Assembly: GCA_031308135.1 (NCBI GenBank)
Contig: JAHLJT010003656.1
Location: forward strand, 49,894,421-49,958,420
DNA: 64,000 nt
Direction: 5' to 3'
Origin: Acheta domesticus
Lineage: Eukaryota > Arthropoda > Insecta > Orthoptera > Gryllidae
Of the stretch, positions 44,700-55,177 are shown in pieces; the stretch's first letter is position 1, and each line of letters starts with the position of its first letter. Both the position numbers and the translations under genes were made by a program. The notes under the pieces are model-generated. The model had not been told where the DNA came from. It searched no databases and saw only the letters and a program-made list of their open reading frames with translations.

Positions 44700-44790
44700 G
44701 ATTGGGTGGAATTATTCTACGACGCAATACCCTTTCACCAATAGCCGTCGGACGTGGACAAAGCTCTAGAATGTTCTAGAACATTCTGAG
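44700..44790. promoter_or_regulatory. CCAAT boxes plus heat shock element cluster
   Basis: 44768-44787 reads aGAAt-gTTCt-aGAAc-aTTCt: four alternating perfect nGAAn/nTTCn pentamers, the consensus binding site for trimeric heat shock factor. A fifth flanking pentamer (gCTCt, 44763-44767) has one mismatch. An inverted CCAAT box (ATTGG, 44701-44705) and a direct CCAAT (44738-44742) lie 30-65 bp upstream, a common pairing in heat shock promoters. Downstream are the palindrome TGTGACGCCGTCACA (44851-44865), GC-rich sequence and weak TATA-like words at ~44905 and ~44957. No heat shock protein gene is visible downstream. Confidence 0.6.
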
Positions 44791-45820
44791 GGAATTTTGG
44801 TGGGGGAAGGGAGGCTCGAAAGAGAAGGTGTGAGGCCACCACAAGAGAGGCTGTGACGCCGTCACAGAGAGAGGACGTAAGAGGCGGTCAGGGGGACGAG
44901 ACGTTATAGTGGAGGCGCCCGGCGCCAGAGATAAAGTTTTGTTTATTAGTTGGACTTATAAGAAAGCGTTGAGTTTTCGAGAGGAATTTGTGAGCGGTTA
45001 TTAAATAAGTGTAGACCGCGGACTGTGAAAGGTTTTATTGACATTCTAATAGTTCAGAAAAAGTATGTGACCTGTGCTCGTGTTCGGAACATTATCGTGG
45101 AATTATTTGATCGTTCACGAACTTGCTACGAACTCTAAAGTACCGTGCGGTGAACCGAAAGTGACAAGGTCGTTCAGCTGTGCAGACATTATCTGAGTAT
45201 TAGCGACAATACGTGAGCGGCGCTGTGTGTTGGGTCAACACTCCTGCGACCCCGCCTACTACCTGACTCTGCACTGCGCGATCCTTTGTGCGGCGTCCCA
45301 AGACGTTCCAAGCCGCCCCTGTCAAACAACCGGCGGCTCGAGGTCGTTCAACTCTGGTTTGTTGTACCCGCTGCCCCGCTGAGACGGTATTCTTTTTTTA
45401 TTCTTTTGGCGCGCCCGTGGTCGAAAGGCACAAACAGTTTGGTGAACAATTTTTAATTACCTTTGACCGGGCGACGAAGAGAAGATTCCCGGCCGCGCTT
45501 GGCTGTCAAGAGGGAATCAGCGTAGAGAAAAATATTGTTTGTTTTCTTTTACTGTAGTAATTTTCACTTGTTAGTTTATTTTATTATCGTATGTGTGCAT
45601 GTCATATTTTGGAATTGGGAAAGGGGAGCATGCTCGCCGTAATGAGTGGTAAAATCTTGCAATTCTTCTTTTAAAATAAAAGCCACCTATTTGTTTATAT
45701 GAGTAAAAGTCTCTTATTTTACACCGGCCACCAACTTCCTCCATCTTCGTCAGTTTAGGCAAGCCTTTCTATCGACTGAGCGAGCCGGCTACCACGTCTA
45801 CGGCGCCCAACCGACAGACG
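44791..45820 (+). other. promoter-downstream segment, possibly an LTR or non-coding exon
   Basis: The segment follows the heat shock element. It has a GGCGCCCGGCGCC block (~44925), CTTATAAGA (~44955), an AATAAA-type poly(A) signal (~45675) and AGAGTTCTTATTTTACA-like sequence near 45710. It then has ACGGCGCCCAACC at 45800, which resembles sequence next to retroviral-type LTRs. No second LTR copy, clear TG...CA ends or target duplication were found. The 89-codon frame at 45288-45557 has no recognised domain. Either a decayed solo LTR or a stress-responsive non-coding transcript is possible. Confidence 0.3.
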
Positions 45821-45914
45821 GGTAGTCGCAATATATAAAATGAATTAATTATGAAATACTGAATGAAGTATTCAATGTCAAGTAGAAAATGTATTGTTTC
45901 CATTTCTGAAACTT

Positions 45915-46142
45915 CTAACAAACTTCTAATTCTATATTTGCAGTAATTATGATTTTTGAATATTTGTAATAATACTGCGAATTTTGAATAGAAAAATCTC
46001 TATTTTCAAGTGGATTCCTTTGTGCTTGACATTTTTCACACCATTCACACACTTCCGTGCAGAAATCTTTGACATCTTTGAATCTCAAAATTAGGCTTAA
46101 TTTATCCCACACATCCGGAATGAAAACCACACCAATATCCAT
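45915..46142 (-). pseudogene. possible integrase zinc-finger-like fragment
   Basis: The minus-strand frame includes RFKDVKDFCTEVCEWCEKCQ followed by AQRNP. This recalls the second half of the HHCC zinc-binding domain at the N-terminus of LTR-retrotransposon integrases (FYWPxMxxDVxxxCxxCxxCQxxK). The His pair expected upstream is not visible, and the frame ends after ~35 further residues. The match is short, so the call is weak. If true, it supports a decayed LTR element near the 44.7-45.8 kb segment, although on the opposite strand. Confidence 0.3.
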
Positions 46143-46734
46143 TACTTTCCGTAGCCCATTGTAGGTGAGAAATATGTATTAATAAATGTTCACCAAATCC
46201 TCAACTTTGAATTAAATTTTTAGCGAGAAGAATTAAAACTTCTTTTAATTGCAATTCCTTAAAAATAAGTAGAGCCCTTTCCCTTAAGGTATTGTAAATT
46301 ATACAATAAGTTATTCTATTGTTGTCTTGGGACATTTTTTTCACCAAAAGTTTTTTCAGCTGTGCTCTTTGAAAGTAAAATACATTTTTCCGATTCGCTT
46401 CCTAGTAGAATTGGAATGACAGTATCTATTCCCGTTGTTCCACCAACTAAGTGTCACATTGTTCTGTACCAGGAGATTAAAGGATAGATCATTACCCAGA
46501 GATTGAACTGAATTGATGCCACTGTTCATCCCTTATAATTTACGAACAAATTTCATTGAAAATTGACGGGACATCTGACGGCTGTTGACGGCTTATTCGA
46601 AGGTTTAGAAACGAAGCATAGCTAATTCTGTTATCCCATGCATTAAAATCAACGTGTACTACAAACCACTTTAGCTATGGAAGAGCAGAGTGCGTAGAAA
46701 TTGTAAACCAGATTTCACTGTTCTAAAACAGTAC
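46143..46734. other. AT-rich stretch without recognised feature
   Basis: Nothing recognised. Confidence 0.4.
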
Positions 46735-46850
46735 TAATGTCCCAGTATATGTTGCTGTGTGACGATGAGAAAATTCACTTCTCAGGCTGATAAGACCGGA
46801 AAACGGCGTGGAGATGTCTATGTGCTAACCATACGGACCCGTTTGGAACG
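46735..46850 (+). mobile_element. SINE D body fragment, copy 2
   Basis: AGTATATGTTGCTGTGTGACG, GATGAGAAAATTCACTTC and TATGTGCTAACCATACGGACC align with the complement of 8810-8925. The tRNA-like head is not present. Confidence 0.65.
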
Positions 46851-47212
46851 TTGCCGTTTCTGTTTTGTTTCAATCGATTTACTTATCGAATAGCCAATCG
46901 TCATCACGGCTTTAAAATCCGTCATTCACCTCGTTATTTTTGCAGTTTCGTAAAACGATTAATGCACAATATTTTCTTCAATGATAAATGTTTTAATTGA
47001 GTTTTCGCTCCACATAAATTAATCTTAAAGACTCTCTCCGGTAGAGGATCTTTCTTAGCCTTCTAAGAGGACACTGCATTATCAGTCTTGCTTCCCAACC
47101 ATCTCCCCATTCATTACAGGACTGTCCACAGCGTCTGAAAGCCCTATCCTAAGCATGGGGTGATAAGTCTTTCGAGTTCGGACGTTCTCTAGGTGGACGG
47201 TGCGCGGCGGCA
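46851..47212. other. stretch without recognised feature
   Basis: AT-rich; nothing recognised before the minisatellite. Confidence 0.35.
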
Positions 47213-48055
47213 GGGGCGGGGACGTGATGGAACAAGGAGAGGTGTAGACTGGGGAGCGATGTAAAAGCAGGTAGGGTTGTGGCGGGGAGAGGCGGTGACG
47301 GGTGAAATAAGGAAAGGTGTGGGCTGGGAAGCGATGTGAAGGCCGGCAGGGTTGGGGCGAGGTTGCGGAGGAGAGGTGGAAATGGGGTGGAACAAGGAGA
47401 GGTGTGTGTCGGCGGAGAGATGTGAAGGCAGACAGTGTAGTGGCAGGAAGGGGCGGAGACGGGATGTGGAGGAACAAGGAAAGTTGTGGGCTGATGAGTG
47501 ATGTGAAGGCAGGAAAGGTTTTGGCGGGGAGAGGCGGAGACTGGGTGGAACAAGGAGAGATGTGGGAGCGATTTGATGGCAGGCAGGATTGTGGCGGGGA
47601 AGGGGTGGGGACGGGATGAAACAAGGAGAGGTGTGGGCTGGGGACCGATGTAAAGGCAAGCGGCATTATGACGGAGGGGGCGGGGATGGGTGAAACAAGA
47701 AGTGTGGGATGGGGAGCGATGTGAAGGCAGGCAGGAGTGTGTTTGGGGAGGGGCGGAAACGAGGTGGAACAAGGGGAGGTGTGGGCTGAAGAGCGATGTG
47801 AAGGCAGGTAGAGTTGTGGCGGGGAGAGGCGAGGACGTGGTGGAACAAGGAGAGATGTGGGAGCGATTTGAAGACAGGAGTGGGTTGTGGAGGGGGGGTG
47901 CGGAGACGGGGTGAAACAAGAAGTGTGGGCTGGGGTGCGATGTGAAGGCAGGCAGGGTCTATACTGGGAGGGGCAGAGACGGGGTGGAACAAGGAGAAGT
48001 GTGGGGGTGGGGAGCAATGTGAAGGCAGGCAGCGCTGGAGCGGGTCGTGGGCGGA
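47213..48055. repeat. G-rich minisatellite, 70-85-bp unit, 11 copies
   Basis: The core GCGATGTGAAGGCAGGCAGG recurs, with substitutions, near 47256, 47331, 47416, 47498, 47568, 47645, 47716, 47793, 47863, 47937 and 48013. Each is followed by GGCGGGGAGRGGCGGAGACGG-like sequence and then GTGGAACAAGGAGAGGTGTGG. Units vary in length and share ~75-85% by eye. Pro/His/Ser-rich frames up to 311 residues on the minus strand are by-products. Confidence 0.92.
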
Positions 48056-49288
48056 GTGAGGTGTGGCAGGAGGGAAGGGGGGGGGCTAGGCCTCACATGT
48101 TAGCGCCGCGAGGACACGGCCGCCGGGAGGGAAAGCGAAAATTCCTGCTGCCTCGCTCCCCGTCGGAGGAGCTCCTTGGGTGCGCCACTATCGCGCTGGC
48201 GTAACAAGGTCCTGCAACGTAACTAATGGCTTCGGGTCTGCCTCACGGACGCCGATTACAGCGCGCGCTGGAGAGAATGCGTCAGAGATACGAGGAGGTA
48301 CAGGGCACAAAGCGAACTAGGGACGGTGCGCCCCGAAATGTGTTTCAGTACTCTCGTGTGGGTGGGAGGCCGAGTTAAAATTACCTTGAGTAAATAACAA
48401 AACGTTAGGAAGGTGTCTTTGGGCTGATTGATACCTTTGATACAATTAATGAGTTTCTGGTGTTCAATAGAGAAATATATTTAACATTTTGAAAACTTTT
48501 AAGAATTATGCTATAGCTTTGCAACCATGACAGTTTTCAGAAAATTAGGCGCAAAATACTTATATTTTGAAAAATATACCTCTGTATCCGGGTCATATGA
48601 ACGTGAATTAACAAAGTTACGGGTTGTTTCGATAGGTGAACATTAGCATAATTTCAGTAGATGAAGTTTATTGACAAACTTTTTACTACTGCTCTTCATT
48701 ACCATGCTAGTTTATCCCGATCGCACCATCAAACTTCACACGCAGTAGTTGTCGGTGTCGATAAAACGCTCTAAGCTGTACTGGTTTGGAAGGGAGGAGA
48801 ACTGAACAAGATGTTTTTACCCATCTAGAAAACCATACATCTATCGGAAAATTACTTCCATCTTTTCGTTAATATCTCACGAAACTAGTGTGCCCATGCG
48901 AGATTTCTTGCATGCTATACCCCACCCTCTTCCTTATTTTTCCATTTCCATATTAATCCTGTAATATATATTTTTTTCAAGAGCTTCTTATCCTCCGTCA
49001 CTTGTTCTAAATGTCACCTTGTAATTGATAACAATATAATTCACCTTTGTCAATACAAACTCTTCTTATTTAACGTTATTATCGAGCAAAGAGGTACACC
49101 CATGTATCGCATAGGATATCAAGTAATTTATACTTTCACATACAGCTGCAGATTCTACAGGCTCTGAACAGGTGGGGGAGAATCAAGAAACGTTGAACCT
49201 GCAAAAATGTAATAGAATGCTCAAGAAGATATCATCCTGTAGATTACGGAGTGAGGAACGTTTCTTTCAGACCTTTTCCCACAAAATG
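48056..49288. other. GC-rich island (to ~48340) then AT-rich stretch
   Basis: 48080-48340 is CpG-rich unique sequence at the edge of the minisatellite. The rest is AT-rich without recognised features. Confidence 0.4.
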
Positions 49289-49400
49289 TTATTTTTAAGG
49301 CCCTAGAACGTTCGGTTTACGAATTATTTAATGATGTTGAATCCAAAATCCTGACGTGCGTTGCAGGTTGCATTTTACATTAATATTTAGATCCTATTTT
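49289..49400 (+). repeat. dispersed repeat R2, left-part copy
   Basis: TTTTTAAGGCCCTAGAACG, TTATTTAATGATGTTGAAT and GTTGCAGGTTGCATTTTACA align with 37512-37620; the right part is missing. Confidence 0.65.
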
Positions 49401-49546
49401 TAAACAAATCCTTCATATTTTTTACTTTCCCGTATACGTATGTATACACGGAGTGATATACGTAGTATAAGGAAAGTTATGTAATGTTGCGCGAAAAAAT
49501 GGCCAATTTTCGGCGGAAAAAAATTAATTGCCGGGCCGTGAAAATG

Positions 49547-50176
49547 AACTAGTGGTGCTACAGAATGGCACAGACTTTCCCGTATTAGTTTTCTATTTTC
49601 TTGGGTGTTCGCTACCTATTCGGAAATGCCACATACTCTTTCTTGCCAGCTACCATCTATCAACGCCAAAGGCACATTTCTTTTGTCATTTTCTTAATTT
49701 TTCGGTTTCCTATTGGTAGAACGGAAACATTAATTTTAGAATATTATAGAACACAAAAACCTAGTCCTAAATGGCAATTTTCCTTTAAAAATTATGTGCC
49801 GTTTAAGAGAAAATGGCGTTTTAGCGCTTCTAAAAATGCAAAATTTGAAGCTCATTTTCACAGAAAATGTTCGAGTTTTCAAAATACTTTATTTGAAGTT
49901 ATTTGAGGCACTATCACTTCCAAATATAATAATGTGTACAAATTGCTAGTAATGTGCATATTAACGATGTGAGAGATCTTTCAAAAAAATTACAATTATG
50001 TAATTTTTGAAAAAACAAAAAATAACTCAAAATAAACTTTACGCCATACTAAAGAGTGTAATTCGCACTATCCGTTACAAAAGTTCCAAGAAAAAAAATG
50101 CAGCCATATATGAGAAAATGGCGTATGAAAGAAAGTAATACAGGAAAGTCTGTGCCATTCTGTAGCACCACTAGTT
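49547..50176. mobile_element. non-autonomous TIR element, ~45-bp inverted repeats
   Basis: The left end CTAGTGGTGCTACAGAATGG continues CACAGACTTTCCCGTATTAG. The complement of the right end is the same apart from a few substitutions: CTAGTGGTGCTACAGAATGG, then CACAGACTTTCCTGTATTAC. The 630-bp interior is AT-rich with no transposase. CTAG at both outer edges could be a 4-bp target duplication or simply part of the inverted repeats; no longer duplication is visible. The superfamily is unresolved. Confidence 0.85.
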
Positions 50177-50670
50177 ATAGTCAAAATGGAATTCGCACTC
50201 CCTTTCTTTAGATACTACATTTATAAAGTTTGGTTGAAAGTGAGAGCCGTAATGGGAAGATATACTATTGGAATAATACAGGAGACGATCCAAAGGCATG
50301 AAGCAGAAGGCGTCTCAAGGTGATGCTCGCACCGGAGGAAACGTAGGGGTGGCGAATTCGAGTAGAGGGGGAATGAAAGGTACGATTCAGTAGAGCACGC
50401 GACCGGCAGTCGGGCGGAGCGAGGGTGGGGCGGGGAGCAAGGCGGGGCGCGGCGGAACGGGGCGAGGCGGCCCGGGCAAGGAGGGTACAGGAAAACAGGT
50501 CGGGCAGAGCGGGAGGGGGTGGGGAGAGTGGATAGGGTGGACCTCGCCACGCGCGGTACAGGGAATGGCATGACGAAGCTGGGTGGGGTGGGATGGATCG
50601 GAGCGGGACAGAGCGGATCGGGGCCGGGCGCGGTGGACGGGACAAGGAGGGGAAAGGGAAGGGTGCAGGG
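50177..50670. other. GC-rich flank of the 10-bp satellite
   Basis: Increasingly G-rich on the plus strand (GGGCGGAGCG, GGGGCGAGGC words), grading into the satellite. No gene recognised. Confidence 0.4.
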
Positions 50671-51430
50671 CGGGGCCGGGCGGGGCCGGGCGGGGCCGGG
50701 CGGGGCCGGGCGGGGCCGGGCGGGGCCGGGCGGGGCCGGGCGGGGCCGGGCGGGGCCGGGCGGGGCCGGGCGGGGCCGGGCGGGGCCGGGCGGGGCCGGG
50801 CGGGGCCGGGCGGGGCCGGGCGGGGCCGGGCGGGGCCGGGCGGGGCCGGGCGGGGCCGGGCGGGGCCGGGCGGGGCCGGGCGGGGCCGGGCGGGGCCGGG
50901 CGGGGCCGGGCGGGGCCGGGCGGGGCCGGGCGGGGCCGGGCGGGGCCGGGCGGGGCCGGGCGGGGCCGGGCGGGGCCGGGCGGGGCCGGGCGGGGCCGGG
51001 CGGGGCCGGGCGGGGCCGGGCGGGGCCGGGCGGGGCCGGGCGGGGCCGGGCGGGGCCGGGCGGGGCCGGGCGGGGCCGGGCGGGGCCGGGCGGGGCCGGG
51101 CGGGGCCGGGCGGGGCCGGGCGGGGCCGGGCGGGGCCGGGCGGGGCCGGGCGGGGGCCGGGCGGGGCCGGGCGGGGCCGGGCGGGGCCGGGCGGGGCCGG
51201 GCGGGGCCGGGCGGGGCCGGGCGGGGCCGGGCGGGGCCGGGCGGGGCCGGGCGGGGCCGGGCGGGGCCGGGCGGGGCCGGGCGGGGCCGGGCGGGGCCGG
51301 GCGGGGCCGGGCGGGGCCGGGCGGGGCCGGGCGGGGCCGGGCGGGGCCGGGCGGGGCCGGGCGGGGGCAGGGCGGGGCAGGGCGGGGCAGGGCGGGGCAG
51401 GGCGGGGCCGGGCGGGGCGGGGCAGGGCGG
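50671..51430. repeat. 10-bp satellite (GGGGCCGGGC)n, about 75 units
   Basis: A near-perfect array. The only interruptions are one inserted G near 51155, which shifts the phase, and a degenerate end from 51361, where the unit becomes GGGGCAGGGC. The unit contains GGGGCC, and each 10 bp carries two G-runs on one strand, so quadruplex and other non-B structures are expected. As 10 is not a multiple of 3, all frames cycle through the same Gly/Arg/Ala/Pro pattern without stops. This explains the 323-410-residue open frames. The assembled length may be a collapse of a longer array. Confidence 0.95.
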
Positions 51431-51800
51431 GTCGGTGTACGGCGGAGCCGGGCGGGGCGCGTCAGGACAGGAAGTGGAAGCGCATGCTAAAGCATGGTCT
51501 GGCTTGGCTTGGCGTGGCGTTGCAGGGAGGTTGGTACGGGGCGGGGCGGGGTGGGGAGGGGCGGGGCGGCGATCGCGCCATCTGGCGGGGATCCATCACG
51601 CGCCGGAAGCCTCCGTTATCTGCGCGCGGGCGAGGACAGGTGGGGCGCAGGCTGCCTAATGCTCCTCCCCCTCCCCCTGCCCGCTCTCATCGCACGGCGA
51701 CTCTCCAGAACAGCTCCTCCCGCCACAAGCGGCGCCAGGCGGAAACGTGCGGAGAGGGTTTGGCTGCGCAAAGTGAGAGCATTCAGCGGTTTGAAAAGAA
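51431..51800. other. GC-rich flank, no gene
   Basis: Unique GC-rich sequence (GGCGATCGCGCC, GCGCGGGCGAGG words). No domain in the open frames once the satellite part is excluded. Confidence 0.4.
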
Positions 51801-52811
51801 GCACCACAGAGCAATGCACTGTTAGTCTATTTCCGGAAAGGATGTGCGGCATAACAGACGGTTTTTTAAACACCCAAGGACCATCAACAGCTTGAACTAA
51901 ATTCCTCCTCAAGATATTTCTTTCTGATGCAACACCATTTAGCACAAATACGCTAGGTGACTGCCCAGTGCAACAAGTTTTAGATAGTTTCGAAGACAGC
52001 TGAAAATTATAGCTCGGTCGACAAAACAGTTTCTAAAAGTCGGTACTAGTGCATCCGCCAGACTAACTTTTTCACGATTTGACGATTTAAAATATAAAAC
52101 GAAAACTTAAAGATTTCACTAACCTGAAACGAGCAAACAAGGCAAAGAAGTTACGCAAAATGTGAGGATGAAACACATTTCGAATGGCTAGCAGAAACAG
52201 TGGGAAAATATTGCATTTTTGGGCCAAATTCAGCAGGCAAATAAAACCCATGCGCAGTTGGCAAATCTTATTCTATAAATTATTAATGCCAGAAATTACG
52301 CGAAAACCACTCTATTTTAAAACATTGTACATGATCAACTTTAAATATCTATTTTTTAGGAAAGATTTCGTTTCAGAAACATATCTCTACGGTAGATTGA
52401 TTGTTAGTTATCTTTGTCGTGTCAACTCCTTAGTCCAGGAAGTTTAGTTCAGTTCGATTGGAGAATATAAATTTTGTAGAAATTCGCCTGGATAGCTTAA
52501 GCGCTAGCTTTGGCCAAAGACTGATAGGCAAACGGACAAGTGTTCGGTTAGAGAGACAGAAGTTGGGTTGTGAATCTATTTTTCGACACTTCTAAGGATC
52601 CTTAAAACGTAGTTTCCAACCATACTCTGTTAGAAGAAGTAATTTACCGCATGTAAGAACCAGATACATCCACATTTTCGTAACTAGCATGCGACAATAA
52701 GAGCGTTTTTCATACACAATATATTCACGATCAGGAAAAATTGCAGATTTCTACCTCAGATTTGAAATATTTTCTCTTTACTACGTATGTACGTGGTAAG
52801 ACGGGCAAGTA
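51801..52811. other. AT-rich stretch without recognised gene
   Basis: The sequence around 52490-52555 loosely resembles a tRNA-like head, but boxes are poor and no body copy is seen. Nothing else. Confidence 0.35.
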
Positions 52812-52975
52812 ATAGTATAAACAATTTTCAGATCCTCAAGAAATTTATATAATATGTATTAATGAATTTTCTTACAAATTGTGTCCGCTCTTTTATAGTG
52901 AATGTAGCTGTAATAAATGGAACATTAGACTGAAAGGTTCTCTTGTTTATTGCTTTCGTAGGTTTGCACCGGTAT
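52812..52975 (-). mobile_element. SINE C 3'-part copy
   Basis: The segment aligns with 54328-54495: AAACAATTTTCAGATCC, TTTTCTTACAAATTGTGT, ATAGTGAATGTAGCT and AAAGGTTCTCTTGTTTATTG, then CTTTCGTAGGT. The tRNA-like head present in the other copy is replaced after GTAGGTTTGC. It is a 5'-truncated copy on the minus strand. Confidence 0.75.
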
Positions 52976-53879
52976 TCCATGTGACATGTCTAGTATTCCT
53001 TTCTCAAGAAGCGAGGTCAAACTCATTGCTCTGACCTGTTAATATGCCCACCGCGAGGAAACAACACTACGCACTGAATCGGTCATCGAGGATGAAACGA
53101 TCTAGCGAGTATGAGTGAGTAGATGGAACATCTTATTACGCTCCGTATGGAGGTATTTAGAAACTTGTTTATGACCGCTTTATTTGATTGACTGAAATGG
53201 AAATTACCACCTATGAGAATTTTTCGAATTTATAGTCAGGAACTGATGAAAAATTCTGACACTGAAAATGACTATAAGGAGCATGTTCTATAATAACCTG
53301 ATCATTACATTTGGGAAAATATTTCAAAGAAAACAAAAATATGTTCACATCCACATGCGGTTTGATATAAACGGGATATTATATTTATGTATTTCAGTTA
53401 TCGCAGATTTGAACTCTTTCGCTTATGTGATCATTGAGAATTCCATTCATTAAAAAATGTAAAAATGCTCATTTGAGTAAATATTGGATTAAGATTGATA
53501 TGATAGCAACCCCTCATATAAATATGAGTTGTACAAATATAAAATGCGCATACACTCAGCTTTGAATTTAATTTTCCATAATATTTCCAGATTATATCAA
53601 CAATAAAGCAACGCAAATATTTTCATTTCGACTTAAATACAATTGAAAATTTGAAAAAATATAATTTTACTAACGAGAGAAGAATACGGTAGAATTTTAG
53701 GAATACGTTAAATTAATTATACGTATTCTAACTTTCAACGTGCAGTCGAAAGTACTTTAAACGTTTATTACAAAACCTGGGTCATGAGAAAGGTCATGGC
53801 AAAGATGTAAAAACAATAATATAATGATGATCTGAACCTTTCAAAATATCTCGCTATCAGCTCAAAAACGGTTCACTTT
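52976..53879. other. AT-rich stretch without recognised feature
   Basis: Nothing recognised. Confidence 0.4.
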
Positions 53880-54200
53880 AAATGCTAACGGTGTCCCCAT
53901 GCATGGACCTCGTTTAATTCTCACGCCTGGCGGGGAGGGTAAGAGAGACATGTTGACGTAATTTCCTCCACCGCAACTAGCCTGAGATTTTCTTCGTCAC
54001 AAAGCTACAGAAACTGGCACAATTTGAAGGCAAAGCTACAACACTATTTTTGCCTTGATTGGGACTCGAACTCGGCACCACACCAACGCAGGAAACTATT
54101 ACGCTGCACATGAGCCATCCCAGAGGCACATAAACACATATAATTGAAGCGATCTTCTATAACATCGGCATTATAAAGTTGTCTCTTGAGCAAAACGCAG
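53880..54200 (-). mobile_element. tRNA-derived SINE related to family C
   Basis: On the minus strand, box-A-like GGATGGCTCATGTGCAGC (~54120-54103) and box-B-like GAGTTCGAGTCCCAATC (~54074-54058) are tRNA-spaced. The sequence upstream of the head on that strand (GCAAAACGCAGACGAT complement, ATAACATCGGCA) is shared with 54590-54640. The 3' body (53880-54050) differs from the other SINE C copy, so the two may be subfamilies with different tails. Confidence 0.7.
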
Positions 54201-54227
54201 ACGATCCAGACTCATGTCCAAGCCATC

Positions 54228-54300
54228 GCCCTCTCCAGCAGCTGATAAGGCAGCCTGGCAGCCCGCCGCCTGTCGTTCACCGGGCAATATTATGTTGTGC
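54228..54300 (+). repeat. short dispersed repeat, copy 1 (pair with 55735-55800)
   Basis: CTCCAGCAGCTGATAAGGCAG and a GCCGCCTGTCGTTC block match the CCAGCAGCTACTAAAGACAG and GCCGCCTGTGGTTC blocks at 55752-55800. Both are preceded by a CGATCCAGACTC/CGATCCCGACTC word. Confidence 0.55.
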
Positions 54301-54327
54301 CTTCTGATAGGTGATAGGGCGGGAAAT

Positions 54328-54650
54328 AAATAGTGTAAACAATTTTCAGATCCACAGTTTTGAAATGAAATTTACATAACATTCGTTGAAGTATTACATT
54401 TTCTTACAAATTGTGTTCGCTTTCGTATAGTGAATGTAGCTCTAATAAATTGAATATTAGGCTGAAAGGTTCTCTTGTTTATTGCTTTCGTAGGTCTGCC
54501 TCGACCGGGAATCAAACACGGGACAGGAAGCTCTTACGCTGCTTAGGAGTCAACCTTGTGGCACATAAACCTATAGGTAAAGAAACCTCTATAACATCGG
54601 CACTATTATGTTGTCCCTTCAGCAAAACGCAGACAATCTAGCAATCCACA
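54328..54650 (-). mobile_element. tRNA-derived SINE (family C), most complete copy
   Basis: Read on the minus strand, the head includes box B GTTTGATTCCCGG (~54516-54504), with a degenerate box A upstream. The body runs CAGACCTACGAAAGCAATAA, GAACCTTTCAGCCTAATATTC, GCTACATTCACTATACG and GGATCTGAAAATTGTTTAC, ending near 54328. It shares its body with 52812-52975, and its pre-head sequence with 54130-54200. Confidence 0.75.
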
Positions 54651-54954
54651 ATCTACACAAGAAAAGCAAAAATGGTTCAACTTTTCCCACTAATCAATAA
54701 AAGATCTAACCTAAAAATATATACTGGAAAATTAATTTATACTTCTATTGTACAACCAACACACATGCCTCTCCAATTTCCAGAAATACTGTCAAAACTA
54801 ACCTGAATAATTTACAAGTTACACAAAATAAAATCTTGCGAAAAGTAACCCAAAACTTTTCCACCTTCTTCCATCTGCAACTAGTGCCAAAAATTTCAAT
54901 CTAGGTCAAGCCGAAGAGATAGAGCTCCGAATAAAATCAAAATTTCCAAGACTG

Positions 54955-55105
54955 GTTTCGCCCCCCCCCATTATTGAGTAATATGTAAATAAATTAATTT
55001 ATAATTACTTATATCAAAACTCTTAAAATTATCGGTCTTTACAGCATCTATTAAAACTAAATGTCTTAGTTCCCCGATGCGGTACCGCAGTTAGTTTAAT
55101 AACCA
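54955..55105 (+). repeat. dispersed repeat R4, copy 2
   Basis: This is the partner of 23803-23930 in the opposite orientation. A C(9) run (54961-54969) and ATTAATTTATAATTAC lie at its left side. Confidence 0.65.
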
Positions 55106-55177
55106 GATAATTAATAATAATTATAATAATAACCCCATATAAGATAATTAATAACTCATCGCAAATAATTAATATAC

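Noticed and set aside
45288..45557. 89-codon frame downstream of the heat shock element as its gene product
   Set aside because: No similarity to any chaperone or other family recognised, and the start lies ~500 bp downstream of the promoter-like motifs without clear splice signals.
45801..45815. Primer binding site of an LTR retrotransposon (GGCGCCCAAC)
   Set aside because: Not adjacent to a demonstrable LTR end with TG...CA and no second LTR found; kept only as supporting speculation.
47082..48204. Pro/Ser/His-rich frames up to 311 codons on the minus strand
   Set aside because: Translate the 70-85-bp minisatellite; units carry frame-changing length differences, so no consistent protein repeat exists.
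50519..51825. Three overlapping Gly/Arg/Ala-rich frames of 323-410 codons
   Set aside because: Produced by the 10-bp array; the frames are register shifts of one another.
52485..52560. tRNA-like head near GGATAGCTTAAGCGC
   Set aside because: Box B is poor, and no second copy or body could be aligned.
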